Shown in pieces: positions 36,652 through 49,903 of a stretch of DNA of 49,905 nucleotides. The notes beneath the pieces are model-generated. The model was not told where the DNA came from, ran no database searches, and was given only the letters and a program-made list of their open reading frames with translations. How positions within the stretch are numbered: the first letter of the stretch is position 1; the number at the start of each line of letters is the position of its first letter. A program made the position numbers and the translations under genes. Origin of the DNA: Oscillospiraceae bacterium (GTDB lineage: Bacteria > Bacillota > Clostridia > Oscillospirales > CAG-382); the NCBI GenBank assembly GCA_022508745.1, contig JAFLUP010000006.1, positions 1 to 49,905 of the forward strand, given 5' to 3'.

Positions 36652-37114
36652 AGAATCCTTCCTCCCGCAGAAAGGATGCGAAAGCGCATAGCGTCTCCCC
36701 CTCTGTTTCAAACGGGAAGGAAAACGAAAATCCAATCTCCCGTTCCGCGCTGTTCCGGATCGCTTCCTTCACGTCGTCCCCGGCGTAGTCGGTCAGATAG
36801 TCCTGCACGCCGTACACCTCGTAGGAATACCCCCGCAGGCGCGAAAAATCATACGCCAGCGCACGTTCCCGCGTCAGTTTTGCGGAAACGGAAAGGTGAT
36901 CCGGCTCGATTTCCACATCGCATAGCCCCGTCACTTCTACGACGGGGATGGGATAGTCGTTGCGGACGTAGTCGCCGTCCTCATCCTTCTGGTAGTGTCC
37001 ATTATAATAGGCGGACGCCACGCGAAGCCCCAGCGGGCGCAAAGCGTCCTGTACCGCAGCGCGTTTGGCTTCCAACGGGCGGTAGATGGCGTTAAGCGTC
37101 TCGCGGGCGTTCAC
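36644..37114 (-). CDS. Hypothetical protein
   Basis: 156 aa ORF overlapping the downstream gene start; good local gene packing. Confidence 0.65.
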   Translation of the reverse strand: MNARETLNAIYRPLEAKRAAVQDALRPLGLRVASAYYNGHYQKDEDGDYVRNDYPIPVVEVTGLCDVEIEPDHLSVSAKLTRERALAYDFSRLRGYSYEVYGVQDYLTDYAGDDVKEAIRNSAEREIGFSFSFPFETEGETLCAFASFLREEGFYA

Positions 37115-37142
37115 GGGCGTCCTCCTTTGTTGTGCAACGGGG

Positions 37143-37769
37143 TTAAAATTTTTCCTTTAAGATCGGGATCAGCGTATCGGCAAGCAGTTTTCCGATCCAC
37201 GCGCGTCCCGTCTCGTTGGGATGCACGCCGTCGTCCGTCAGGTGGGTAACGCCGTGCTGCACCGCGTCCGCGTAGGCGGGACCGTCCAGCGGAATGAACG
37301 CCAGTACATTTTGATACTCCCGCGCAAGGCTGCGTTCAATATCCGTCCGGCGCGCCAGATCCGCACGGAAGTCCTGCAGATGCGGCGAAGGAAGCGAGAA
37401 GGGCTCCAGCATGACCACGGGAATGTTTGCCGCATCCAGCGCCCCCAGCACGGTGCGAAGATTGGATTCAAACTGCTCGTCGGTGGTGGGGATATTGGTG
37501 GGCGGGCAGCTATGCCAGCAATCGTTGACGCCGATGAGCAGCGTGACCAGATCCGGCTTCAGATCCAGAAAATCCTTCTGCAATCTCGCCACCAGATGCT
37601 CCGTGCGGTTGCCGCTGATGCCCCGGTTGATGAATTCCAGTTCCTTGTCCGGGAAGGCTTCCTTCAGCAGCTTGACCGTATACGACGGATAGCCCGGACC
37701 GATGTCGCTGCCGTCCTCGTAGTATCTTCCCGCGTCGGTGACGCTGTCGCCTTGAAACAAAATACGCAT
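37143..37769 (-). CDS. SGNH/GDSL hydrolase family protein
   Basis: 'ILFQGDSVTDAGR', 'LVTLLIGVNDCWHS', 'DDGVHPNETGRAWIG'. Confidence 0.92.
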   Translation of the reverse strand: MRILFQGDSVTDAGRYYEDGSDIGPGYPSYTVKLLKEAFPDKELEFINRGISGNRTEHLVARLQKDFLDLKPDLVTLLIGVNDCWHSCPPTNIPTTDEQFESNLRTVLGALDAANIPVVMLEPFSLPSPHLQDFRADLARRTDIERSLAREYQNVLAFIPLDGPAYADAVQHGVTHLTDDGVHPNETGRAWIGKLLADTLIPILKEKF

Positions 37770-37787
37770 GGTGGTTTTCTCCCTTCT

Positions 37788-39623
<1,836 letters not shown>

Positions 39624-39681
39624 ACTTATTTCCACCTGTTTCTTACTTGATGATGTATCGTGATGTGGTTTGCCCTCCGCT

Positions 39682-40095
39682 TCACGGGCGGGCGTCGCAG
39701 TAAAGGCAGCGGTAAGAGGCATGGTCCGTCTCGGAGAGGACAAAGACCTGCTTGATGCCCTGCTCGGTCGTGGTGATGCAGCGGGGGTTTTTGCAGTGCA
39801 GGATGCCTGTCAGGCGCTTGGGCAGCGCCAGATGCCGTTTCTCCTGCACCACGCCGTCGCGAATGATGCAGACGGTGGCGTTGGGAGAAATGTAACCGAT
39901 CACGTCCAGGTCGATCTCGATGCTAGAGTCGATCTTGATGATGTCTTTCTTCCCCTGCTTTTGGCTGACCGCGTTTTTGATGACGGCTACCGGGCAATCC
40001 AGCTCTTCCAGCCGGAGCATACGGTAAAGCTCCATGGCTTTTCCCGCGGTGATATGGTCGATGACGATCCCGTTGCGGATGCTGTCGATTCTCAT
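39682..40095 (-). CDS. pyrI: Aspartate carbamoyltransferase regulatory subunit
   Basis: '[22 protein letters not shown]'; zinc site CKNPRC...CLYC. Confidence 0.95.
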   Translation of the reverse strand: MRIDSIRNGIVIDHITAGKAMELYRMLRLEELDCPVAVIKNAVSQKQGKKDIIKIDSSIEIDLDVIGYISPNATVCIIRDGVVQEKRHLALPKRLTGILHCKNPRCITTTEQGIKQVFVLSETDHASYRCLYCDARP

Positions 40096-41030
40096 ACGGT
40101 TTCCCCTTTCTCCGCGGAAAGTCCAAGCAGCTTCATGATCAGCGCCATGCGGATGAATTTGCCGTAGTACGCCTGCCGGAAGTAGCAGGCGCGGGGATCG
40201 TCGTCCACCTCGACGGCGATCTCGTTGACGCGAGGCAATGGGTGCATGACGATCATGTCCTCTTTGGCAAGCCGCATCTTTTCCGGGGTGAGGATATAGG
40301 AATCCTTGAGCCGGAGGTACTCTTCCTCATTGAAGAAGCGCTCCCGCTGTACGCGGGTCATATAGAGGATGTCCAGTTCCCCTATGACCTCCTCTAACGA
40401 AGTGCTTTGGGAGTAAGGCAGCCCTTTCTCCTTGATATAGGTCTGCTTGACGAAGCTGGGCAGCTTGAGTTCTTCCGGCGAAATCAGCACGAACCGGATC
40501 CCCTCGTAGCGGGACAGCGCCTCGATCAGCGAATGTACCGTCCGTCCGAACTTCAAGTCCCCGCAAAGCCCCACAGTCAGCCCGTCAAAGCGACCCTTTT
40601 CATGCCGGATGGTGAGCAGATCGGTGAGGGTCTGTGTCGGGTGGTGATGCCCGCCGTCCCCGGCGTTGATCACCGGAACGCGGGAATGTTCGGAAGCCAC
40701 CAGCGGCGCACCCTCTTTGGGATGGCGCATGGCGATGATGTCCGCATAGCCGCTGACGATCGCCACCGTGTCCGCCACGCTTTCCCCTTTTTTGGCGGAG
40801 CTGGAGGCAGAATCCGAAAAGCCCAGCACGTTCCCGCCCAGACTCAACATGGCGGATTCAAAGCTCAACCGCGTGCGTGTGGAAGGTTCGAAGAACAGGG
40901 TCGCCAGCGTTTTGTACTTGCAGACCTCCCGGTATTTCTCCGGGCAAGCGAGAATGTCGTCCGCCGTGGCGATCAGTTCGTCGATTTCCGTAACGGAAAG
41001 GTCGAGGATGTTCAACAGATGCCTGCTCAT
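40092..41030 (-). CDS. pyrB: Aspartate carbamoyltransferase catalytic subunit
   Basis: '[21 protein letters not shown]', '[22 protein letters not shown]', '[29 protein letters not shown]'. Confidence 0.96.
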   Translation of the reverse strand: MSRHLLNILDLSVTEIDELIATADDILACPEKYREVCKYKTLATLFFEPSTRTRLSFESAMLSLGGNVLGFSDSASSSAKKGESVADTVAIVSGYADIIAMRHPKEGAPLVASEHSRVPVINAGDGGHHHPTQTLTDLLTIRHEKGRFDGLTVGLCGDLKFGRTVHSLIEALSRYEGIRFVLISPEELKLPSFVKQTYIKEKGLPYSQSTSLEEVIGELDILYMTRVQRERFFNEEEYLRLKDSYILTPEKMRLAKEDMIVMHPLPRVNEIAVEVDDDPRACYFRQAYYGKFIRMALIMKLLGLSAEKGETV

Positions 41031-41053
41031 GGTAGCGGTCACTCCTTTCTAAA

Positions 41054-41128
41054 CATTTGTGACGTCAGGCACAAATGGAGGTTTGAAATTGATCACATAC
41101 GCTTTTTTGCTTTCGTTATTTTCAAACC
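41054..41128 (-). promoter_or_regulatory. Intercistronic inverted repeats between pyrE and pyrB
   Basis: catttgtg/cacaaatg (41054-41077) and ggtttgaaa (41080-41088) / tttcaaacc (41120-41128). Confidence 0.55.
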
Positions 41129-41775
41129 GCTCCGTTTACGGCGAGGTAATTCTGGATCCGTTCCACGTGCTCGGCGTTCTTTTCATCCGCCGAAAGGTAT
41201 TCTACAATATCGTGGACGTTGACGACGGAATAGACCGGGAAACCGAACTCCTGCTGGATCTCCTTCATGGCGGAAAGCTCGGTTTTGCCCTTTTCGCCGC
41301 GGTCTACCATGATCAGGCAGGCTGCGACCTTGACGCCTTCCAGTTTCGACAGGATCTCCATGCTCTCCCGGATGGCGGTGCCGGCGGTGATGACGTCCTC
41401 CACGATGACGATCTCCTCCCCCGCTTGCGGCTTGTAGCCCACCAGAACCCCGCCTTCGCCGTGGTCCTTTGCTTCCTTGCGGTTGAAGAAGAAGGGAACG
41501 TCCAGCCCCTCTTTGGCCAGCGCCACCGCCACGGAGACGGCGATGGGGATGCCTTTATAGGCAGGTCCGAACAGGACGGTGCGTTTCTTGCCGATCTTTT
41601 CGGCGTAGGTCTTGGCGTAAAATTCCCCCAGACGGGAAATCTGCTCGCCGGTTTTGATGTCCCCGGCATTGATGAAGTACGGGATCTTGCGGCCGGATTT
41701 CGCCGTAAAATCTCCGAATTTCAGCACGCCGGCGTCCTCCAGAAACCGGATAAACTCTCTTTTGTACCCTTCCAT
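41122..41775 (-). CDS. pyrE: Orotate phosphoribosyltransferase
   Basis: 'LFGPAYKGIPIAVSVAVAL', 'VIVEDVITAGTAIRES'. Confidence 0.95.
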   Translation of the reverse strand: MEGYKREFIRFLEDAGVLKFGDFTAKSGRKIPYFINAGDIKTGEQISRLGEFYAKTYAEKIGKKRTVLFGPAYKGIPIAVSVAVALAKEGLDVPFFFNRKEAKDHGEGGVLVGYKPQAGEEIVIVEDVITAGTAIRESMEILSKLEGVKVAACLIMVDRGEKGKTELSAMKEIQQEFGFPVYSVVNVHDIVEYLSADEKNAEHVERIQNYLAVNGAV

Positions 41776-41778
41776 CCG

Positions 41779-42495
41779 TCAATCCTCCAAAAATTCTTTC
41801 ACACATCTCTCATATGCCGCCACCGGATCGGGAGAGGCGGTGATGGGTCGCCCGACCACGATGAAGTCGGAGCCAATCTTCCTTGCCTCCGCGGGCGTCA
41901 TGACCCGCTTCTGATCCCCCACATCCCCGTCTGCGAAGCGCACGCCGGGCGTGACGGTCAGGAAATCAACGCCGCAGGCGGCATGCACGCTGCCCGCCTC
42001 CAGCGGAGAGCAGACCACGCCGTCAAGCCCCGCCTTCTTGGCGTTTTGGGCGTAGTGCAGGACGACTTCCTCCATGGGACGGGAGATCAGCAGATCCCCT
42101 TCCAGATGCTCCTGATCGGTGGAGGTCAGCTGCGTGACCGCGATCAACAGCGGACGCGTTCCGTCCGGGCGCGTCAGCCCTTCCAGAGCCGCTTCCATCA
42201 TGGGGACGGTGCCCGCCGCGTGCAGGTTGCAGAGATCCACGTCCAGCGCGGAAAGTACCCGCATGGTCTTGCGCACGGTGTTGGGGATGTCGTGCAGCTT
42301 GAGATCCAGGAAGATGCGATGCCCTCTCCCCTTGATCTCCCGCACGATGTCCGGTCCGGCTCCGTAGAACAGCTCCATGCCGATCTTGACGAAAGGCTTG
42401 CGGGCGTTCCCGGCGAATTTGTCCAGGAAAGAGGTCACTTCCTCCCTGTTTGCAAAGTCGCAGGCGACGATGACGTCGCGTTTCTTACTTTCCAT
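41779..42495 (-). CDS. pyrF: Orotidine 5'-phosphate decarboxylase
   Basis: '[22 protein letters not shown]', '[13 protein letters not shown]', '[21 protein letters not shown]'. Confidence 0.95.
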   Translation of the reverse strand: MESKKRDVIVACDFANREEVTSFLDKFAGNARKPFVKIGMELFYGAGPDIVREIKGRGHRIFLDLKLHDIPNTVRKTMRVLSALDVDLCNLHAAGTVPMMEAALEGLTRPDGTRPLLIAVTQLTSTDQEHLEGDLLISRPMEEVVLHYAQNAKKAGLDGVVCSPLEAGSVHAACGVDFLTVTPGVRFADGDVGDQKRVMTPAEARKIGSDFIVVGRPITASPDPVAAYERCVKEFLED

Positions 42496-43405
42496 GATGT
42501 GCTTCTCCTATGCTATCTTGCAAATTCTCAATTCCGTATTGTTCCATCACGCGGGGCAACGCCTCCACGATATCCCGGCAGACGTAGGGGTCCGTCAGGT
42601 TCGCGGCGCCGATCTGCACCGCCGTCGCACCCGCGAACAGCATTTCCAGAACGTCCTCCGCCGTGCGGACGCCGCCCATGCCGATGATGGGGATCTTGAC
42701 CGCTTCGTACACCTGATACACCATCCGCAGCGCCACCGGGAAGATCCCCGGCCCGGAATAGCCCCCCATGCGCTGGGCGAGGACGGGGCGGCGGGTTTTC
42801 AGGTCGATACGCATCCCCAGCAGCGTATTGATCAGACTGATACCGTCCGCGCCTGCCTCCTCGCAGGCCTTCGCGATAGAGACCACATCCGTCACGTTCG
42901 GGGTCAGCTTGATATAGACCGGCTTATCGGTGACGGCCTTCACCGCCCGTGTCACCTCCGCGGCCGCCTCCGGCGACGTGCCGAAGGTCATGCCCCCGTG
43001 ATGCACGTTGGGACAGCTGACGTTGACTTCCAGCAGCCCCACCTGCTCCGATTTGCCCAGCTTTTCGCAGGCGTAGACGTAGTCCTCCACGGAAAAGCCG
43101 CTGACGTTGGCGATGACTTTTTTATGGAAATAGGTTGCCATCTCCGGCAGTTCGTGTGCCAGAACGTGCTCCACGCCGGGGTTTTGCAGCCCCACCGAGT
43201 TGAGCATCCCCGCCGGACATTCCGCGATGCGGGGGGTAGGGTTGCCGAAACGGGCTTCCCGGGTGGTTCCCTTGAAGGAAAAGCTGCCCAGACAGTTGAT
43301 GTCGTACAATGCGGCGAACTCCTTGCCGTAGCCGAAGGTGCCGCTGGCAGGGATGACGGGGTTATCCAGCTCCCAGCCGGAGAGGATCACGCTTGTGCTT
43401 CCCAT
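42485..43405 (-). CDS. pyrD: Dihydroorotate dehydrogenase, catalytic subunit (type 1B)
   Basis: '[19 protein letters not shown]', '[14 protein letters not shown]', '[18 protein letters not shown]'. Confidence 0.95.
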   Translation of the reverse strand: MGSTSVILSGWELDNPVIPASGTFGYGKEFAALYDINCLGSFSFKGTTREARFGNPTPRIAECPAGMLNSVGLQNPGVEHVLAHELPEMATYFHKKVIANVSGFSVEDYVYACEKLGKSEQVGLLEVNVSCPNVHHGGMTFGTSPEAAAEVTRAVKAVTDKPVYIKLTPNVTDVVSIAKACEEAGADGISLINTLLGMRIDLKTRRPVLAQRMGGYSGPGIFPVALRMVYQVYEAVKIPIIGMGGVRTAEDVLEMLFAGATAVQIGAANLTDPYVCRDIVEALPRVMEQYGIENLQDSIGEAHHGK

Positions 43406-44130
43406 AGGATCTCCTTTCCTTCAAACACCGGTCCGTCCGCGCAGATCCGCTTGCTCCCGAACAGGGTCTTGCAGGAACAGCCCATGCACGCGCCGAACCC
43501 GCAGCCCATGCGTTCCTCAAAGCTGTATTGCCCCTCCGTCGCCACGGTGCGCCGGAGCGCCCGGTACATGGGCATGGGACCGCAGGTGTAAAAATAGCTG
43601 TATGGCAAGGTTTTGATCACGTCCGTGACGAAGCCTTTCGTGCCGAAGGAGCCGTCCTCCGTAGCGATATGGACCTCTGCGCCCAACGCACGGAACTCTT
43701 CCGCCAGCAGCACATCGGAGGCACTTCGGAAGCCCAGCACCACCTGCACCCGCTTGCCTTCCTCCCGCAGCTTGCGGCAGAGGAACAGCAGCGGCGGCGT
43801 CCCCACGCCCCCGCCGATCAGCAAAGGCGCATCCCCGCTTTTGGAGGTATCAAAGCCGTTCCCCAGCCCGGTCAGAGTGTCCAGCACCGCGCCGGGGCGC
43901 AAGTCCGCCATGGAGGCGGTTCCCCCGCCTACCACGCGGTAGACCACGGTCACACGGTTTTCCCCCACGTTGCACACGGAGATGGGGCGGCGCAGGGAGA
44001 AGCCGTCCAGCTTGAGGTTGATAAACTGCCCGGGGGTCGTGATCGCACCCACGTCCCCGGTCAGCTCCATGCGGAACACGTCGGACGTGAGCCGTTCATT
44101 GCGACCCACGGTCAAAAGGACTTGTTGCAT
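43387..44130 (-). CDS. pyrK: Dihydroorotate dehydrogenase electron transfer subunit
   Basis: FAD/NAD domains; 2Fe-2S motif 'CGFGACMGCSC...C'. Confidence 0.95.
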   Translation of the reverse strand: MQQVLLTVGRNERLTSDVFRMELTGDVGAITTPGQFINLKLDGFSLRRPISVCNVGENRVTVVYRVVGGGTASMADLRPGAVLDTLTGLGNGFDTSKSGDAPLLIGGGVGTPPLLFLCRKLREEGKRVQVVLGFRSASDVLLAEEFRALGAEVHIATEDGSFGTKGFVTDVIKTLPYSYFYTCGPMPMYRALRRTVATEGQYSFEERMGCGFGACMGCSCKTLFGSKRICADGPVFEGKEILWEAQA

Positions 44131-44140
44131 AGTTACTCCT

Positions 44141-47100
44141 TTACGAATCGATGGTGGAAATCTCCATGGTGATCTCCTCCAGCACGTCCAGCAGGACGCG
44201 CACGGTATCCAGCGCGGTGAAGATGGTCACGCCGTTTTCCACGGCGCAGCGGCGGATGGCGATGCCGTCCGTCTCGATCGTGCCGCCGGAGCTGTAATCC
44301 CGCGTGTTGATGACGTAGTTGACGTATCCCTGCCGGATGGAATCGAAGATTTCCTCGCTTCCCTCGCTGATCTTCTTTTTGACGCGGGTCCGCACGCCGT
44401 TTTCCTTAAGGAACTTGGCGGTTCCGCTGGTGGCTTCGATATTGAAGCCCATATTGTAGAACCGGCGGATCAGCGGGAGGGCCTCCTCCTTATCCTTGTC
44501 CGCCACGGTGACGAACAGGGTTCCGTAGTTGACCACCTGCATCCCGGAGGCTTGCAGCGCTTTATACAGCGCCCGGGTCATCTTCCGGTCATAGCCGATG
44601 GCTTCCCCGGTGGATTTCATCTCCGGGGAAAGGTATGCGTCCATGCCCCGCAGCTTGGAGAAGGAGAAGGCGGGCACCTTGACGTACCATTTGTCCTTAT
44701 CCCCGGGGTAGATCTGCGTAAAGCCCTGCTCCTTCAGGGAATTGCCCAGAATGACCCGCGTGCCGATGTCCGCAAGGCAGTAGCCGGTGGCTTTGGAAAG
44801 GAAGGGCACGGTACGGGAGGAACGGGGGTTGACCTCGATGATATACACCCGATCCTGTTTATCCACGATGAACTGGATGTTGTACAGCCCCACGATGCCG
44901 ATGCCCAGACCCAGCTTTTCCGTGTAGGAAAGGATGGTCTTTCGCACCTCCTCCGAAAGGGTGAAGGCGGGGTACACGCTGATGGAGTCGCCGGAATGGA
45001 CGCCGGTGCGCTCCACCAGCTCCATGATGCCGGGGACGAACACGTCCTTGCCGTCGCAGACCGCGTCCACCTCCACTTCTCTGCCCACGATGTAGTGGTC
45101 CACCAGCACCGGGCGATCCTCGTCGATCTCCACGGCGGTTTTCAGGTATTGCCGGAGCTGGGTTTCATTCGCCACGATCTGCATGGCTCTGCCCCCCAGC
45201 ACGAAGGACGGGCGCACCAGCACGGGGTAGCCGATCTTCGCCGCCGCGGCGACGCCGTCGTCCACATTCGTGACCGCCATGCCCTGGGGCTGCGGGATAT
45301 CCAGCTGTTTGAGCACCTTTTCAAAGGCGTCCCGGTTCTCCGCCCGCTCGATGGCTTCGCAGTCGGTGCCGATGATGTTCACCCCCCGCTTGCGCAGCGG
45401 TTCCGCCAGATTGATGGCCGTTTGCCCGCCCAGGGAGGCGATGACGCCGAAGGGCTTTTCCAGCTCGATGATGTTGCACACATCCTCCACGGTCAGCGGC
45501 TCAAAGTAGAGCTTGTCCGAGCAGGTGTAATCGGTGGAGACGGTCTCCGGGTTGTTATTGATGATGATGGCTTCGCAGCCGTATTCCTTGATGGTCATGA
45601 CGGCGTGGACGGTGGAATAGTCGAACTCCACCCCCTGCCCGATACGGATGGGACCGGACCCCAGCACGATGATCTTCTTCCGGTCGGTCACAACGGACTC
45701 GTTTTCCTCCGCGTATGTCGAATAGAAGTACGGGATATAGGAGGTAAACTCGGAAGCGCAGGTGTCGATCATCTTATACACCGGGAAGAGCTTTTGCTCC
45801 TTGCGGTAGCGCCAGATCTCCTCCTCGGTGGTCTTCCACAGGTCCGCCACCGCCCGGTCGCAGAACCCGTAGGTCTTTGCCATTACCAGCGTGTCGCGGT
45901 CGAAGGGGGTTTCCGCGATCTCCCGCTCCAGCTGCACGATGTGCTTGATCTTTTCAAGAAACAGCGGGTCGATCATGGTGCGCTCGTAAAGCGTATTGAC
46001 CGCCTCTCCTCGCCGCAGAAGCTCCGCGATGGCGTAGATACGGTCGTCGGTGCCCTCTCCGATGTACTCCAGCAGGCGGTCGGTCTCCCACGGATCGAAC
46101 TTCTTCATGTGCAGGTGATAGACGCCGATCTCCAACGAACGGACGGCTTTGAGCAGGCTTTCCTCGATGTTCCTGCCGATGCTCATCACCTCGCCAGTCG
46201 CCTTCATCTGGGTAGAAAGGCGGTTGCTCGCGTCCGCGAACTTATCGAAGGGGAAACGGGCCATTTTTGTCACCACGTAGTCCAGCGTGGGTTCAAAGCT
46301 GGCGGGAGTGTTGGCGATCTGGATCTCGTCCAGCGTCATGCCCACGGCGATCTTGGCGGAAACCCTTGCGATCGGGTAGCCGCTCGCCTTACTTGCCAGC
46401 GCCGAGGAACGGGAGACGCGGGGATTGACCTCGATGACGTAATAGCGGAAGGATTGGGGATCCAGCGCAAACTGCACGTTGCAGCCGCCCTCGATCTTCA
46501 GGGCGCGGATGATGCGCAGGGCGCTGTCCCGCAGGAGGTGGTACTCCTTATTGGTCAGGGTTTGGCTGGGACAGACCACGATGGAGTCGCCGGTATGGAT
46601 GCCGACGGGATCCACGTTTTCCATGTTACAGATGGCGATAGCAGTGTCGTTCGCGTCCCGCATGACTTCATATTCGATCTCTTTATAGCCGCGGATGCTC
46701 TTTTCCACCAGCACCTGATGCACCGGGGAAAGCTTGAGGGCGTTCTTGACGATCTCCCGAAGCTCTTCGGGGGTATCCGCAAATCCGCCGCCGGTGCCGC
46801 CGAGGGTAAACGCCGGGCGCAGCACCACCGGGTATCCGATGCGCTCCGCTGCCGCTTCCCCCTGCTCGATGCTTTCCGCGATCTCCGAAGGGCAGATGGG
46901 TTCCCCGATCTCCTGGCAGAGCTCCTTGAACAGCTCCCGATCCTCCGCCCGCTCGATACTGGCGGAGGAGGTGCCCAGCAACTCCACCTGACATTCCCGC
47001 AGAACGCCCTTCTTTTCCAGCTGCATGGCAAGGTTCAGACCGGTCTGCCCGCCGATGCCGGGGACGATGGCGTCCGGGCGTTCCTTGCGGATGATCTTGG

Positions 47101-47323
47101 CGACATATTCCAGCGTCAGGGGTTCCATGTAGATCTTATCCGCGATGGCCTGATCCGTCATGATGGTGGCGGGGTTGGAGTTGGCAAGCACCACCTCGTA
47201 GCCCTCTTCCCGAAGGGCAAGACACGCCTGGGTGCCGGCGTAATCAAACTCCGCCGCCTGCCCGATGACAATGGGACCGCTTCCGATCACCATGATTTTA
47301 TGAATATCGGTTCTTTTAGGCAT
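44141..47323 (-). CDS. carB: Carbamoyl-phosphate synthase large subunit
   Basis: '[33 protein letters not shown]', second half '[20 protein letters not shown]'. Confidence 0.97.
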   Translation of the reverse strand: MPKRTDIHKIMVIGSGPIVIGQAAEFDYAGTQACLALREEGYEVVLANSNPATIMTDQAIADKIYMEPLTLEYVAKIIRKERPDAIVPGIGGQTGLNLAMQLEKKGVLRECQVELLGTSSASIERAEDRELFKELCQEIGEPICPSEIAESIEQGEAAAERIGYPVVLRPAFTLGGTGGGFADTPEELREIVKNALKLSPVHQVLVEKSIRGYKEIEYEVMRDANDTAIAICNMENVDPVGIHTGDSIVVCPSQTLTNKEYHLLRDSALRIIRALKIEGGCNVQFALDPQSFRYYVIEVNPRVSRSSALASKASGYPIARVSAKIAVGMTLDEIQIANTPASFEPTLDYVVTKMARFPFDKFADASNRLSTQMKATGEVMSIGRNIEESLLKAVRSLEIGVYHLHMKKFDPWETDRLLEYIGEGTDDRIYAIAELLRRGEAVNTLYERTMIDPLFLEKIKHIVQLEREIAETPFDRDTLVMAKTYGFCDRAVADLWKTTEEEIWRYRKEQKLFPVYKMIDTCASEFTSYIPYFYSTYAEENESVVTDRKKIIVLGSGPIRIGQGVEFDYSTVHAVMTIKEYGCEAIIINNNPETVSTDYTCSDKLYFEPLTVEDVCNIIELEKPFGVIASLGGQTAINLAEPLRKRGVNIIGTDCEAIERAENRDAFEKVLKQLDIPQPQGMAVTNVDDGVAAAAKIGYPVLVRPSFVLGGRAMQIVANETQLRQYLKTAVEIDEDRPVLVDHYIVGREVEVDAVCDGKDVFVPGIMELVERTGVHSGDSISVYPAFTLSEEVRKTILSYTEKLGLGIGIVGLYNIQFIVDKQDRVYIIEVNPRSSRTVPFLSKATGYCLADIGTRVILGNSLKEQGFTQIYPGDKDKWYVKVPAFSFSKLRGMDAYLSPEMKSTGEAIGYDRKMTRALYKALQASGMQVVNYGTLFVTVADKDKEEALPLIRRFYNMGFNIEATSGTAKFLKENGVRTRVKKKISEGSEEIFDSIRQGYVNYVINTRDYSSGGTIETDGIAIRRCAVENGVTIFTALDTVRVLLDVLEEITMEISTIDS

Positions 47324-48422
47324 TGCTTGTCCCCTCCTTCTGCATCTGCATGGCCTCAATGAACTGGTCGAACAGGTAAGCGCTGTCCTGCGGACCGGGC
47401 GCGCTTTCCGGGTGATATTGCACGGAGAAGACCCGATCCTTCACACAGCGAACGCCCTCCACGGTGCCGTCCAGCAGGTTACGGTGGGTGATCTCCAGGC
47501 CTGTGCCGGCAAGCGTTTCCGCGTCCACCGCGTAGCTGTGGTTCTGGGAGGTGATCTCCACCTTGCCGGTCAGCAGATTCTGCACCGGGTGATTGCCCCC
47601 GCGGTGCCCAAATTTCAGCTTATAAGTCTTTGCGCCGTAGGCGAGGGAGATCATCTGGTGCCCCAGACAGATCCCAAAGATGGGCAGCTCTCCCCGCAGC
47701 TCTTTTACCAGTGAGATGACCGGCTCCACATCCTCCGGGTCGCCGGGACCGTTGGAAAGGAACAGCCCATGAGGTTTCATGGCGCGCACGGTCTCCGCGT
47801 CCGTGTTCCACGGCACCACAGTCACGTTACAGCCCCGGGCGTTGAGGGAGCGGACGATGTTCAGCTTGATGCCGCAGTCTACCGCCACCACGTTGTAAAG
47901 GTGGTCAGGCGTGCGGGAGAACCAACGCTTCCGGCAGCTCACGCGGCTGACCGCGTCGTGCCGCACCGGCGTTTCCGCCAACTTGCGCAGCCCCTCCTCC
48001 ACCGTGGTCTCCATGCCCGTGATCAACACGCGGCGGCTTCCCAGATCGCGGATACTGCGGGTCAGTTTACGGGTGTCGATCCCCTCGATGCCGGGGATGT
48101 CGTATTCCTCCAGAATTTCCGACAGGGTCTTGATACAGCGGAAATTGGAGGGCAGATCATTATATTCACTGACGATGAGCGCACCGATGGTGGGGGTACG
48201 GGTCTCGAAATCCTCCTCGGTAATGCCATAGTTACCGATGAGCGGATAGGTCATCACCACCGCCTGATCGGTATAGGACGGATCGGACACGATCTCCTGA
48301 TAGCCCACCATGGACGTATTGAACACGATCTCGCAGACACGATCCCCCGCTGCGCCGAACCCGACGCCGGTATACACGCTGCCGTCTTCCAAAATCAGTT
48401 TTCGGTTACACTGTCTTGCCAT
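47316..48422 (-). CDS. carA: Carbamoyl-phosphate synthase small subunit
   Basis: '[18 protein letters not shown]', '[34 protein letters not shown]'. Confidence 0.97.
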   Translation of the reverse strand: MARQCNRKLILEDGSVYTGVGFGAAGDRVCEIVFNTSMVGYQEIVSDPSYTDQAVVMTYPLIGNYGITEEDFETRTPTIGALIVSEYNDLPSNFRCIKTLSEILEEYDIPGIEGIDTRKLTRSIRDLGSRRVLITGMETTVEEGLRKLAETPVRHDAVSRVSCRKRWFSRTPDHLYNVVAVDCGIKLNIVRSLNARGCNVTVVPWNTDAETVRAMKPHGLFLSNGPGDPEDVEPVISLVKELRGELPIFGICLGHQMISLAYGAKTYKLKFGHRGGNHPVQNLLTGKVEITSQNHSYAVDAETLAGTGLEITHRNLLDGTVEGVRCVKDRVFSVQYHPESAPGPQDSAYLFDQFIEAMQMQKEGTSNA

Positions 48423-49641
48423 TTGCTTCTCCTTCTGCTTCTTTCACAACCAATTGATCATTCACACAAGTTGCCACCCATTTCCCGTACACCCTTCGTC
48501 CCGCGAAAGGCGTGCTTCTGCCCATGGAGCGGAAGCGGGACGGATCGATCTCGTAGGGCGTTTCCACCTCGAATACCGTCCAGCCCGGGTCGGACGAAAT
48601 GCCGAAGCGGGCACGGGGTCGGTCGGACAGCAGCGCGGAAAGCGCCTCCATGGACAGGACGCCGGGCTTTACAAGCGCGGTATACAGCACTGCAAAGCTG
48701 CACTCCAGCCCTACGACCCCCATGGGGCTATCCTTCAGCCCGCGGGACTTTTCCTCCGCCGAGTGGGGGGCGTGATCGGTGGCGATCATGTCGATCGTGC
48801 CGTCGCAGATCCCCTCGATGAGGGCTTCCCGGTTCGCCCGGCTGCGCAGAGGCGGGTTCATCTTGAAGCGCCCGTCCTCCTGCAGATCCTCGTCGCAAAG
48901 CACCAGATAGTGGGGCGCGGTCTCACAGGTGACGTCCAACCCCTCCGCCTTTGCCTTGCGGAGGAGCGAAACGCTTTCTTTCGTCGATACATGGCAGACG
49001 TGATAGGCGCAGCCGGTTTCCTTCACCAGCCGCAGGTCCCGCTCGATCTGCCCGTATTCGCTCTCGCTGGAAATGCCGCGATGCCCGTGGGCGCGGGCAT
49101 ATGCGCCGTCGTGGATGTATCCGCCGTTCAGCAGGCTGTTGTCCTCGCAATGGGCGGCGATCAGCTTGCCCAGCCTTTTCGCTTCCAACATGGCTTCCCG
49201 CATCATGGAACCACTCTGCACGCCCCGTCCGTCGTCCGAAAAGGCGCACACCCGCTCCGCCATACCGGCAAGGTCGGCAAGCGCTTCCCCGCGCTCCCCT
49301 TTCGTGATGGCGCCGTAGGGGAACACCGGGATGCAGGCGCCCCGGCGGATGGCTTCTTCTTCCGCCGCAAGGGTTTCCGGGCTGTCCGGCACCGGGTTCA
49401 GGTTGGGCATGGTGCAGACCGCCGTGTACCCGCCATGCAGCGCCGCAAGGCTGCCGGTAGCGATGGTCTCTTTATAAGAATACCCCGGCTCGCGAAAATG
49501 CACATGCACGTCGCAAAAGCCGGGGAGAACGAAATAGGATCCAAATGAAATCGGAAAACGACCACCCAAGGACAAAAACGTTCGGACGGCTTCTTCGCAA
49601 GTGGGATCCGGAAATCGAAAACGAAGGTTGTTCAGTTCCAT
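48406..49641 (-). CDS. pyrC: Dihydroorotase
   Basis: 'GFCDVHVHFREPGYSYKETI', 'MIATDHAPHSAEEK'; ATG at 49641 with ggaggc SD. Confidence 0.95.
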   Translation of the reverse strand: MELNNLRFRFPDPTCEEAVRTFLSLGGRFPISFGSYFVLPGFCDVHVHFREPGYSYKETIATGSLAALHGGYTAVCTMPNLNPVPDSPETLAAEEEAIRRGACIPVFPYGAITKGERGEALADLAGMAERVCAFSDDGRGVQSGSMMREAMLEAKRLGKLIAAHCEDNSLLNGGYIHDGAYARAHGHRGISSESEYGQIERDLRLVKETGCAYHVCHVSTKESVSLLRKAKAEGLDVTCETAPHYLVLCDEDLQEDGRFKMNPPLRSRANREALIEGICDGTIDMIATDHAPHSAEEKSRGLKDSPMGVVGLECSFAVLYTALVKPGVLSMEALSALLSDRPRARFGISSDPGWTVFEVETPYEIDPSRFRSMGRSTPFAGRRVYGKWVATCVNDQLVVKEAEGEANGKTV

Positions 49642-49683
49642 ACCGGATTCGCCTCCCTTCCCTCGTTTCATCGTATTTTTGCT

Positions 49684-49712
49684 ATTATATCACCTGCCGC
49701 CGGGAATGTCAA
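49684..49712 (-). promoter_or_regulatory. Sigma-A promoter of the pyrimidine operon
   Basis: Minus strand TTGACA (49712-49707), 17 nt, TATAAT (49689-49684). Confidence 0.85.
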
Positions 49713-49835
49713 GGGGTTTGGAAAGATATTTTAGCAAAGTGCTTTCAACTACAGGAAACGGTATCATAGATAAACTGCACGCATAGATCTGCACGCCCAT
49801 AGATATACAATAAAATTTCATTTTCGGTGGCAGAA

Positions 49836-49903
49836 GATGCGCGAGCACGGTGTGCTCTTGCATCGCGCCGACCGATGTGCGCACACGAAGTGTTCTGCAC
49901 ATC
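49836..49903. repeat. Two tandem palindromic hairpin units
   Basis: gatgc..gagcac-ggt-gtgctc..gcatc (49836-49864) and gatgtgc..acac-gaa-gtgt..gcacatc (49874-49903). Confidence 0.7.

Noticed and set aside
43970-47362. 1130-aa plus-strand ORF opposite carB
   Set aside because: Antisense shadow of a clear carB gene in GC-rich codon context; composition (H, D, G, R rich) is not protein-like and no motif is recognised
49642-49683. PyrR attenuator in the pyr leader
   Set aside because: Leader from the predicted start to pyrC is too short, with no terminator/antiterminator
49690-49902. 70-aa minus-strand ORF at the window end
   Set aside because: Covers the pyr promoter and the palindromic repeats; no SD or motif
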